From Bacteroidota bacterium (GTDB taxonomy: Bacteria; Bacteroidota; Bacteroidia; Flavobacteriales_F; PHOS-HE28): a DNA stretch of 7,889 bases. Shown here one piece after another: positions 1 to 6,719 of this stretch; position 1 is the stretch's first letter, and the number at the start of each line of letters is the position of its first letter. The translations under genes and the position numbers were made by a program. A model generated the notes under the pieces. That model saw nothing but the letters and a program-made list of their open reading frames with translations, was not told the origin of the DNA and did not search any database. The stretch lies in contig CAUJFM010000082.1 of assembly GCA_963169595.1 (NCBI GenBank), forward strand, positions 1 to 7,889, written 5' to 3'.

Positions 1-849
1 CACTGGGAGCTGGGCGAGGAATACGGCTTCCTGCACATGGACCTGGGCGTGAAGCTCACAGGGGCCGGCTTCCCGGTGTACAGTGGGCAGGGCGCCCGGC
101 TGCAGCGCGCCCTCATCGCCTTCTTCCTGGACCGGGCCACCACCGCCGGCTATCGCGAGATCATCCCGCCGCACCTGGTAAACGCGGCCAGCGCCTTTGC
201 CACCGGCCAGCTGCCCGACAAGGAGGGCCAGATGTACCACGCCACGGTTGACGACCTCTACCTGATCCCCACGGCCGAGGTGCCCATCACCAACCTGTAC
301 CGCGACGAGATCGTGGACGCGGACAAGCTGCCCGTGAAGCTGGTGGGCTACACCCCCTGCTTCCGCCGCGAGGCCGGCAGCTACGGCGCCCATGTGCGCG
401 GCCTCAACCGCGTGCACCAGTTCGACAAGGTGGAGATCGTGCGGGTGGAGAAGCCCGAGGACAGCTACGCCGCCTTGGAGGACATGGTGGAGCACGTGAA
501 GGGGCTGCTGCGCGACCTGGAACTGCCCTACCGCCAACTGTTGCTCTGCGGCGGTGACATGGGCTTCTCCAGTGCCCTCACTTACGACATGGAGGTGTAC
601 AGCGCCGCCCAACAACGGTGGTTGGAGGTGAGCAGCATCAGCAACTTCGAGACCTTCCAGAGCAACCGCCTGAAGCTGCGCTACCGCGGCGAGGACAAGA
701 AGCCGCGCCTGGCCCACACCCTGAACGGCAGCGCGCTGGCGCTGGCCCGCATCGTGGCGGCCCTGCTGGAGAACAACCAGACCCCCGAGGGCATCCGCAT
801 CCCCAAGGCGCTGCAGCCCTACACGGGCTTCGCGATGATCACCAAATGA
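1..849 (+). CDS. serS: Seryl-tRNA synthetase, 5'-truncated by window edge
   Basis: Cytoplasmic class II aminoacyl-tRNA synthetase that charges tRNA-Ser with serine using ATP. The frame is open from base 1 and encodes 282 residues, about the last two thirds of a family usually 420-430 residues long. The N-terminal tRNA-binding coiled coil lies outside the window. The catalytic domain is intact: motif 1 region around LVNAASAFATGQLP (fragment residues 59-72), the TAEVP serine/ATP-site segment (about 91-95), motif 2 with FRREAGSYG (121-129) followed by RGLNRVHQFDKVE, the EVSSISNFETFQ segment (209-220), and motif 3 starting NGSALALAR (242-250) with the late arginine. FRREAG rather than FRSEAG is common in Bacteroidota. 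The stop overlaps the next start by an ATGA. The identification is secure. The true start cannot be seen; the ATG at 37 is internal. Confidence 0.97.
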   Translation, partial: HWELGEEYGFLHMDLGVKLTGAGFPVYSGQGARLQRALIAFFLDRATTAGYREIIPPHLVNAASAFATGQLPDKEGQMYHATVDDLYLIPTAEVPITNLYRDEIVDADKLPVKLVGYTPCFRREAGSYGAHVRGLNRVHQFDKVEIVRVEKPEDSYAALEDMVEHVKGLLRDLELPYRQLLLCGGDMGFSSALTYDMEVYSAAQQRWLEVSSISNFETFQSNRLKLRYRGEDKKPRLAHTLNGSALALARIVAALLENNQTPEGIRIPKALQPYTGFAMITK

Positions 850-1388
850 CCCACGGCATACGGTCCACGGCCTGCGGTGCGTTGGCCTGGGGTGCACTGG
901 CCCTCGGCTGCGCCCCCGCTCCGCCCGATCCCGCACAACTGGCCACCGTGGACAGCCTGATCACCACCACCGCCGCCGCCCTGCTCACCCTGAACGAGCT
1001 GGATGCCGGACGCTATGCCCGCCTGGACTCCCTGTTCCGGAGTGCGGATGCGCGCTTCCGGGACCGCTTCAACGATACGCTCGACACCGCCACCGCACGG
1101 CTCCTCGGCGACCAGTACCTGCTGCTGCGTCAGGCGGGCCGCATCGGCGACGATCAGCTCCGTATGGCCACCGACCTTGCCACCACCAAGGAGCGGCTTC
1201 ACGCCCTGCGCACGGACCTCGCCAATGGCGCGATCGCCCCGGCGGATGCGCGGACGCACATCGACCAGGAAAGCCGCACCGTGGGCCGGCTGATGGCCGC
1301 CCTGGATACGGTGATCGGCAATTACCGCGCGGCCCAGCTGGCCTGGGAGCGCCGTGATACCGTGGAACGGTTGTTGTCCGCCCCATGA
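846..1388 (+). CDS. Putative small lipoprotein, alpha-helical, unknown function
   Basis: I do not recognise this 180-residue protein. The start at 846 is chosen because it gives an ATGA overlap with serS and places a hydrophobic signal segment at the N-terminus (about residues 9-21) ending ALGC, with a candidate lipidated cysteine at 22 followed by APAPPDPA. The lipobox is imperfect (Ala rather than Leu at -3), so lipidation is likely but not certain. An upstream in-frame extension inside serS is translated shadow. The mature part (about 30-175) has no Pro after residue 132 and only scattered Gly. It looks almost wholly helical, with Leu/Ala heptad-like spacing and many Arg/Asp/Glu, consistent with a small helical bundle or coiled coil. 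It has no visible enzyme motif. It sits between serS and an exported TPR gene, overlapping both by 4 nt, so it is probably co-translated with them. A role in the envelope is inference only. Confidence 0.8.
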   Translation: MTHGIRSTACGALAWGALALGCAPAPPDPAQLATVDSLITTTAAALLTLNELDAGRYARLDSLFRSADARFRDRFNDTLDTATARLLGDQYLLLRQAGRIGDDQLRMATDLATTKERLHALRTDLANGAIAPADARTHIDQESRTVGRLMAALDTVIGNYRAAQLAWERRDTVERLLSAP

Positions 1389-3253
1389 GCATGCGGTCCC
1401 TCCTGCTCCTCCTTCCCCTGCTGCTGTGGCTGCCCCTGCGCACCATGGCCCAGCCCGGCACGGACGAACAGCTCGCCGCACAATACTTCCAGCAGGGCGA
1501 TTACGAGCGCGCCATCCTCTACTACGAGAAGCTGTACAAGCAGCAGCCCACGGACTACTACTACGAGCAGCTGCTGAAGAGCCACCTGGGGATGAACGAC
1601 CTGGAGGCTGCGCAGAAGCTGGTGAAGGAGCGCATGCGGCGCAACGACGACGACCCGCGCTACCCCATCGACATGGGCAGCGTGCTGAAGCTGGCCGGGC
1701 AGCCTGAAAAGGCCGCCAAGGAGTTCGACCGGGCGCTGAAGATGATGAGGCCGGACGGGAACAGCGTGCGCATCGTGGCCAACGCCTTCACCCGGGTGAA
1801 CGAGTTCGACCTGGCCTTGCAGGCTTACGAACGCGGTGAGCGCACCGTGAAGGACGGCACCACCTTCCACTACGAGATCGCCAACCTGTATGCCGTGAAG
1901 GGCGATGTGCCCCGCATGGTGAACGCCTACATGGACCTGCTGGCCTCCAACGAAGCTTACCTGCAGGCCGTGCAGAACGGCCTCTCCCGCCACCTGGACT
2001 TCGACGTGGCCGATGCACGCACCGAAGTGCTGCGGACCGAGCTGCTGCGCCGCATCCAACGCGACCCCAACCGCAGCATCTACCCGGATCTGCTCATCTG
2101 GATGTACATCCAGCAGAAGGACCTGACCAGCGCGCTGGTGCAGTGCAAGGCGATGGACAAGCGCTTTGAGGAAGGCGGCATGCGGCTGATGGAACTGGCC
2201 CGCATCGCCAGTGCCAATGGCGACCATGGCACCGCCTACAAGTGCTACGAATACGTGCTCGGTCTGGGCCGCAACGATGCCACCTACTACCAGGCGCGAG
2301 TCGGCGCGGTACACACCCGTTTCCTGGAACTGACGCAACAGGCCGAGCCGAAGCGTGAGGACCTGCTGGACCTGGACCAGCGCATGTCCACCACCATCGC
2401 CGAGCTGGGCATGAACAAGCAGACGCTCGACCTGGTGAGCGAACGCGCCCGCCTGCTGGCCTACCACCTGAACGACCATCCGGCCGCCATCGCGCTGCTC
2501 CAGCAGGCCATCGACCTGCCCGCCATCGACCCCAAGGTGAAGGGCCAGTTGAAACTGGAGCTCGGTGATGTGTACCTGCTTGCCGGCGACATCTGGGAGG
2601 CCTCGCTCCTGTACTCACAGGTGGACCTCGACTTCAAATACGACGTGCTGGGGCATGAGGCCCGCCTGCGCAACGCGAAGGTGAGTTTCTATGCCGGCGA
2701 CTTCCTGTGGGCACAGGCCCAGTTGGGTGTGCTGAAGGCCAGCACCAGCAAGCTCATCGCCAACGATGCCATGGAACTGAGCCTGCGCATCACGGACAAC
2801 CTGGGCCTGGACAGCAATGCCACCCCGCTGAGCTTCTTCGCCCGCGCCGAGCTGCTGCGCGTGCAGCACCGGTACGACGAGGCCCTGCTCACGCTCGATT
2901 CCCTCGACAAGGAATACCCCATGCACAGCCTGGGCGATGATGTGCTCTACGAACGCTACCACATCGCCTACGCGCGGCACCGCTACACCGAAGCGGCCGG
3001 TCACCTGGACAAGGTGATCGAGCTGTACCCCCTGGACATCCTGGTGGACAACGCCCTGATCGACCTGGGGCGCCTGTACGAGGATGTGCTGAAGGACCCG
3101 GAGAAGGCCAAGGGCTACTATGAGAAGCTGCTGTTCGAGCAGACCGGCAGCATCTTCGTGCCCGAGGCGCGCGACCGTTACCGCAAGTTGCGCGGCGACA
3201 AACTGGATGGTCCGCCCGAACCGGAACGCCCCACCCAACCCGGCACGCCATGA
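1385..3253 (+). CDS. Exported tetratricopeptide-repeat protein
   Basis: A 622-residue protein with a cleavable-looking signal peptide: MSMR, then a Leu-rich core (residues 5-18) and probable cleavage after TMA near residue 22. The rest is helical with TPR-like units. The clearest are QLAAQYFQQGDYERAILYYE (29-48), the segments near 93-120 and 135-151, LKLELGDVYLLAGDIWEASL (389-408), FARAELLRVQHRYDEALLTL (485-504), the unit at 525-549, and 553-583 with its YYEKLLFE end. The middle (200-380) has weaker repeats. The C-terminal tail after about 604 is Pro-rich and probably disordered. TPR proteins act as protein-binding scaffolds. The periplasmic or outer-envelope location is inferred from the signal, and the partner is unknown. 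The start at 1385 is favoured over Met3 (1391) because it forms the ATGA overlap with the upstream gene. The TPR call is strong; no specific function can be given. Confidence 0.9.
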   Translation: MSMRSLLLLLPLLLWLPLRTMAQPGTDEQLAAQYFQQGDYERAILYYEKLYKQQPTDYYYEQLLKSHLGMNDLEAAQKLVKERMRRNDDDPRYPIDMGSVLKLAGQPEKAAKEFDRALKMMRPDGNSVRIVANAFTRVNEFDLALQAYERGERTVKDGTTFHYEIANLYAVKGDVPRMVNAYMDLLASNEAYLQAVQNGLSRHLDFDVADARTEVLRTELLRRIQRDPNRSIYPDLLIWMYIQQKDLTSALVQCKAMDKRFEEGGMRLMELARIASANGDHGTAYKCYEYVLGLGRNDATYYQARVGAVHTRFLELTQQAEPKREDLLDLDQRMSTTIAELGMNKQTLDLVSERARLLAYHLNDHPAAIALLQQAIDLPAIDPKVKGQLKLELGDVYLLAGDIWEASLLYSQVDLDFKYDVLGHEARLRNAKVSFYAGDFLWAQAQLGVLKASTSKLIANDAMELSLRITDNLGLDSNATPLSFFARAELLRVQHRYDEALLTLDSLDKEYPMHSLGDDVLYERYHIAYARHRYTEAAGHLDKVIELYPLDILVDNALIDLGRLYEDVLKDPEKAKGYYEKLLFEQTGSIFVPEARDRYRKLRGDKLDGPPEPERPTQPGTP

Positions 3254-3558
3254 TCGTCTACAACGTCACCGTGAACATCGACCACGAGGCGCATGATGCC
3301 TGGTTGGATTGGATGAAGGAGGTGCACATCCCCGATGTGATGGCCACCGGCATGTTCGTGGAAAGCCGCCTGCACCGCGTGCTGGCCGATGACGAGGGGG
3401 GCATCACCTATGCCGTGCAGTACACCGCGGCCGACATGGCGCACTACGAACGCTACCGCGACGAGCACGCGGCCCGGCTGCAGGCCGATGCCCAGGACCG
3501 CTTCGGCGGCAAGTTCGTGGCCTTCCGCACCCTGCTTGAAGTGGTGCATCCGCGATGA
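3250..3558 (+). CDS. DUF4286 family protein
   Basis: A 102-residue cytoplasmic protein with no signal peptide or membrane segment. The pattern MIVYNVTVNID, then W..WM.EVHIPDVMATG.F (residues 18-36), then a strand with ITYAVQYTA (52-60), a helix with YERYRDEHAARL (67-78) and a final strand F.AFRTLLEVV (89-99) matches the DUF4286 family, which I know mainly from Bacteroidota. The beta-alpha-beta-beta-alpha-beta order resembles small dimeric ferredoxin-like (ABM/Dabb-type) folds; this is inference from predicted secondary structure. The biochemical role is unknown. It overlaps the TPR gene upstream and rsmA downstream by 4 nt each. The pairing with rsmA is, to my recollection, recurrent in this phylum, which would hint at a link to ribosome maturation or translation. 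Confidence 0.88.
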   Translation: MIVYNVTVNIDHEAHDAWLDWMKEVHIPDVMATGMFVESRLHRVLADDEGGITYAVQYTAADMAHYERYRDEHAARLQADAQDRFGGKFVAFRTLLEVVHPR

Positions 3559-4322
3559 ACAGCGTCCGTCCCAAAAAGCACTTCGGGCAGCACTTCCTCA
3601 AGGAGGACGCCATCGCGCAGCGCATCGCCGAAGCGCTGACCCACCATGGCGGATACCGCCGCGTGCTGGAGATCGGTCCGGGCACCGGAGCGCTGACGAA
3701 GCACCTGATGCACCGGGCCGACATCGACCTCACCTGCATCGAGCTGGATGCCGAGGCCGCGGCGCACCTGAGCGCGCATCATCCGGACCTGAAGCTCATC
3801 GAAGGCGACTTCCTGCGGCTGGACCTGCGCAAGCTGGGCACCGATGCGTTCGCCATCATCGGCAACTTCCCCTACAACATCAGCACGCAGATCGTCTTCC
3901 AGGTGCTGGAGCACCGGGACCGTTGCACCGAAGTGGTGGGCATGTTCCAGAAGGAGGTGGCCGACCGCATCCGTGCGCCGCACGGCAGCAAGACCTACGG
4001 CATCACCAGCGTGCTGGCCCAGGCGTTCTACGATGTGGAGCTGCTCTTCCACGTGGAGCCCGGCAGCTTCATCCCGCCGCCCAAGGTGCGCAGCTCGGTG
4101 ATCCGCATGCGCCGGAACAGCACGGCCCAGCTGCCCTGCGATGAGGCGCTGTTCTTCCGGGTGGTGAAGATGGCCTTCAACCAACGGCGCAAGACCCTGT
4201 CCAACGCGCTGAAGCAACTTCCCGAGCTGAAGGGGCCATTGCCCGCCGCCTACGCGGGCCAGCGCGCGGAGCAGCTCAGCGTGGCCGATTTCATCACGCT
4301 GACCCAAGCCGTTCAAGGCTGA
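3555..4322 (+). CDS. rsmA: 16S rRNA dimethyladenosine transferase RsmA/KsgA
   Basis: Transfers four methyl groups from S-adenosylmethionine to the two adjacent adenines of the 3'-terminal helix of 16S rRNA (A1518 and A1519 in E. coli numbering), a late 30S assembly step in the cytoplasm. The 255 residues are close to the usual length. Visible motifs: N-terminal KKHFGQHFL (7-15); SAM motif I EIGPGTGALT (39-48); acidic ribose-binding IELD (62-65); GDFL (84-87); catalytic motif IV NFPYNIS (104-110), with Phe in the position that is Leu in E. coli, as is usual in Bacteroidota; FQKEVADRI (131-139); F.PPPKV (172-178); and the C-terminal FNQRRKTL (208-215). No key residue is missing. The start follows from the ATGA overlap with the DUF4286 gene and from the N-terminal motif lying at its normal distance. 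It is the last gene of the serS unit. Loss of the family enzyme confers kasugamycin resistance in other bacteria. Confidence 0.97.
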   Translation: MNSVRPKKHFGQHFLKEDAIAQRIAEALTHHGGYRRVLEIGPGTGALTKHLMHRADIDLTCIELDAEAAAHLSAHHPDLKLIEGDFLRLDLRKLGTDAFAIIGNFPYNISTQIVFQVLEHRDRCTEVVGMFQKEVADRIRAPHGSKTYGITSVLAQAFYDVELLFHVEPGSFIPPPKVRSSVIRMRRNSTAQLPCDEALFFRVVKMAFNQRRKTLSNALKQLPELKGPLPAAYAGQRAEQLSVADFITLTQAVQG

Positions 4323-4352
4323 TCACCCTCCCGCTGGCCGAGGCCCCTTCCG

Positions 4353-4360
4353 TACCTTTG
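4353..4360 (+). promoter_or_regulatory. Bacteroidota-type -7 promoter element upstream of mgtE
   Basis: TACCTTTG fits the TAnnTTTG -7 consensus recognised by the Bacteroidota primary sigma factor and lies in the only sizeable intergenic gap (4323-4398), 38 bases before the mgtE ATG. Transcription would be expected to start about 6-7 bases downstream, near 4366, giving a leader of about 30 nt. That is too short for a Mg2+ riboswitch. A -33 element (TTG/TTTG) is not evident about 20 bases upstream, so the promoter may be weak or assisted. No rho-independent terminator is visible between the rsmA stop and this element; GGCCGAGGCC at 4336-4345 has only a 2-base loop and no T-tract. The rest of the gap holds nothing recognisable. 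Confidence 0.65.
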
Positions 4361-4398
4361 CGGCCGTTCCCGCAGCGGGTGCCCATGAACGACCGACG

Positions 4399-5766
4399 AT
4401 GTCCTTCGAGCTCACCAAGCCGATCCTGGACCGCATCCGCACGGACGTGGATGAAGGGCGCGACAGTTCCGTCCAGGAACTGCTGAGGGAGTTGCACCCC
4501 GCCGACATCGGTTCCATCCTGGACCGCCTGACCCTGGAGGAGGCGGTATACGTGTATCGCCTGCTCGAACCGGAGGAGGCTGCGGAGGTGCTGCTCGAGC
4601 TGGACGAGGGCCGGCGCGAGGAGCTGCTCGGCTCACTGACCAGCCGCGAGATCGCCGAGGACGTACTGGAGCACATCGATTCGGACGATGCGGCGGACGT
4701 GGTGTCCGAGCTCTCCGAGGAGAAGCAGCGCGAGGTGATCGCCCTGCTCGACGACGAGGAACACCGCGAGGACATCCAGGAGCTGCTCACCTATGAGGAG
4801 GGCACGGCCGGCGCGCTGATGGCCAAGGAACTGGTGCAGGTGCGCACGGATTGGAGCGTGGCGCGCGCCGTGGTGGAGATGCGCCGGCAGGCCCAGGAAG
4901 TGGAGCACGTCTACACCGTGTACGTGGTGGACAAGGACGACCGGCTCTATGGCATCCTGCCGCTGAAGCAGCTGCTCTTCTCCGCCGAGAGCACGCGCAC
5001 GCTGATCAAGCACATCTGCGACACCGATGTGCAGGCCGTGGCCGTGGATACCGATGTGGAGGAGGTGGTGAAGAAGATGAAGAAGTACGACGTGGTGGTG
5101 CTTCCCGTGGTGGACAAGGAGAACCACCTCGTGGGCCGCATCACCGTCGACGACGTGATGGACGTGATGACCGAGGAGGCCACCGAGGACTACCAGCTGG
5201 CCAGCGGTATCAGCGAGGACGTGGATGCCAGGGACACGCCGTTGGTGCAGATGCGTGCACGTCTTCCGTGGCTGCTCATCGGCCTAGCAGGAGGCATCCT
5301 GTCCTCCCAGATCATCGCCCAGTACGAGGGTCAGCTGCGGATCGATCCCAAGCTGGCGTTCTTCATGCCGCTGATCGCCGCCACCGCCGGCAACGTGGGG
5401 GTGCAGTCGAGCGCCATCGTGGTGCAGGGCCTGGCCTCCGGTTCGCTGGATGGTGTGAACATCCTTTCCCGTCTGTGGAAGGAGCTTCGCGTGGCACTGG
5501 TGACCGCGCTGGTGTGCGGTCTGCTCATCTTCCTGGTGAACCTGGCCCTGCGTGAAAGCCACGCACTGACCTACACCGTGAGCATCGCCCTCTTCTCGGT
5601 GATCCTCACCGCGGCCATGTTCGGCACGGTGATCCCCCTGGCCATGGACCGCATGAAGGTGGACCCCGCCCTCGCCACCGGGCCCTTCGTGACCACCTTG
5701 AACGACATCTTCGGACTGCTCACCTACTTCTCCGTGGGCCACCTGATGTACGACCTCTTTCCCTGA
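4399..5766 (+). CDS. mgtE: Magnesium transporter MgtE
   Basis: Inner-membrane Mg2+ channel/transporter of the MgtE (SLC41-related) family, gated by intracellular Mg2+. The 455 residues have the full family architecture: an acidic MgtE N domain (about 25-130, beginning ELLRELHPADIGSILD), two CBS domains (about 135-200 and 205-262, the second with YDVVVLPVVDKENHLVGRIT), a connecting helix, and about five membrane segments (near 289-307, 320-345, 364-384, 391-415 and 433-453). Family pore signatures are present: PLIAATAGNVGVQ (324-336), then P.AMDRMKVDPALATGP.VTTLND (413-436). D436 is the likely equivalent of the pore aspartate of the Thermus protein. The ATG at 4399 gives the expected MSFELTK N-terminus. 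An out-of-frame ATG lies 14 bases upstream. It is first in its unit behind a TAnnTTTG promoter and is separated from the dehydrogenase by 2 bp. Confidence 0.96.
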   Translation: MSFELTKPILDRIRTDVDEGRDSSVQELLRELHPADIGSILDRLTLEEAVYVYRLLEPEEAAEVLLELDEGRREELLGSLTSREIAEDVLEHIDSDDAADVVSELSEEKQREVIALLDDEEHREDIQELLTYEEGTAGALMAKELVQVRTDWSVARAVVEMRRQAQEVEHVYTVYVVDKDDRLYGILPLKQLLFSAESTRTLIKHICDTDVQAVAVDTDVEEVVKKMKKYDVVVLPVVDKENHLVGRITVDDVMDVMTEEATEDYQLASGISEDVDARDTPLVQMRARLPWLLIGLAGGILSSQIIAQYEGQLRIDPKLAFFMPLIAATAGNVGVQSSAIVVQGLASGSLDGVNILSRLWKELRVALVTALVCGLLIFLVNLALRESHALTYTVSIALFSVILTAAMFGTVIPLAMDRMKVDPALATGPFVTTLNDIFGLLTYFSVGHLMYDLFP

Positions 5767-5768
5767 CC

Positions 5769-6719
5769 ATGCGGATCGCCTTCGTAGACAGCGTGCATCC
5801 GGTGCTGGCCGCGCGGTTGACGGCGGCCGGTCACGAGACCACGGCGCTGCAACACCTGGACGATGCTGCGCTTGGCAACGCGCTGGCCGACCAGCAGGGC
5901 ATCGTGGTGCGCAGCCGGCGCTTGTCCGCCGAACTGCTGCAACAGGCACCCGCGCTCCGCTTCGTGGCGCGCGTGGGATCGGGTCTGGAGAACATCGACC
6001 AAGAGCATTGTAGGGCGCTCGGCGTGCTGGTACTGAACAGTCCCGAAGGCAACCGCGACGGTGTGGGTGAACTGTGCGTGGCGCAGCTGCTGGCCCTGTT
6101 GAAGCACACCCACCGCGCCAACGCCCAAGTCCGCCGCGGCCTGTGGCTTCGCGAGGAGAACCGCGGCACCGACCTGCACGGACGCACCGTGGGCATCATC
6201 GGCTTCGGTCACATGGGCAGTGCCTTCGCGGAGAAACTGGCCGGCTTCGGCGTACGGATCCTGGCCCACGACAAGTACCGCACGGACCTGCCCGAACACG
6301 GGGTGGAGGCCTGCACGTTGGACGAACTGCTGGCGGCCGCTGACGTGGTGAGCCTGCATCTTCCCCTGAACGCGGAGACCCACCACTACGCCAGTACGGA
6401 CCTCTTCGCCCGGCTCCAACGACCGGTGTGGTTCCTGAACACCGCGCGGGGCCCGTTGGTGGACACCGCGGCACTGCTCGATGCCCTGGACCAAGGCCGG
6501 GTGATCGGTGCGGCGCTGGACGTGCTGGAGTTCGAACGTGCCGACCTTTCAGGGCTCGATCCGTCCATGGCCCCGCGAACGCTGGAGCGTTTGCTGGCCG
6601 ATGAGCGGGTGCTGCTGACCCCCCATATCGCAGGGGTGACCCATGAAGGCAAACTGAAAATGGCCACCGTCCTGGCCGACAAGATCCTCGATGCCATCGC
6701 CCATGCCCCGCAGCATTGA
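5769..6719 (+). CDS. D-2-hydroxyacid dehydrogenase, phosphoglycerate-dehydrogenase type
   Basis: NAD-dependent cytoplasmic oxidoreductase that interconverts a D-2-hydroxyacid and its 2-oxoacid; the exact substrate is not proven by sequence. The 316 residues correspond to a short-form enzyme with no C-terminal ACT regulatory domain. Features: an N-terminal catalytic half with VRSR (47-50), an Arg-Ser-Arg that contacts the substrate phosphate in 3-phosphoglycerate dehydrogenase; RVGSGLENID (68-77); the Rossmann dinucleotide motif GFGHMG (145-150) with acidic D168 at the end of the second strand, favouring NAD over NADP; and the catalytic triad R227 (in NTARGPLVD), E256 (five residues after D251, as in E. 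coli SerA) and H286 (in TPHIAG). A SerA-like role in serine synthesis is plausible. It starts 2 bp after mgtE and overlaps the next gene, so it is probably co-transcribed, but the Mg2+ transporter gives no substrate clue. Confidence 0.92.
   Translation: MRIAFVDSVHPVLAARLTAAGHETTALQHLDDAALGNALADQQGIVVRSRRLSAELLQQAPALRFVARVGSGLENIDQEHCRALGVLVLNSPEGNRDGVGELCVAQLLALLKHTHRANAQVRRGLWLREENRGTDLHGRTVGIIGFGHMGSAFAEKLAGFGVRILAHDKYRTDLPEHGVEACTLDELLAAADVVSLHLPLNAETHHYASTDLFARLQRPVWFLNTARGPLVDTAALLDALDQGRVIGAALDVLEFERADLSGLDPSMAPRTLERLLADERVLLTPHIAGVTHEGKLKMATVLADKILDAIAHAPQH

Noticed and set aside
618..845. Upstream in-frame extension of the small lipoprotein gene inside serS
   Set aside because: The extra residues are a frame-shifted reading of serS (Pro/Arg/Gly/His-rich) and would bury the signal segment; the ATG at 846 with its ATGA overlap is the better start.
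1322..2479. Long minus-strand open frame (385 codons) antisense to the TPR gene
   Set aside because: Its translation is rich in Val, His, Gln and Gly with no domain pattern, and the plus-strand frame has a signal peptide and TPR repeats. Long antisense frames are expected in GC-rich coding DNA.
3453..4316. Minus-strand open frame of 287 codons antisense to rsmA
   Set aside because: rsmA is complete with every family motif; the antisense product shows no recognisable domain.
4336..4377. Possible terminator or regulatory hairpins (GGCCGAGGCC and CCCGCAGCGGG) between rsmA and mgtE
   Set aside because: Stems are only 4 bp with 2-3 base loops and no T-tract follows; in GC-rich sequence such short inverted repeats are expected by chance.
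4361..4398. Possible Mg2+ riboswitch (M-box or similar) in the mgtE leader
   Set aside because: The leader after the predicted transcription start is only about 30 nt, far too short for known Mg2+-sensing RNAs.
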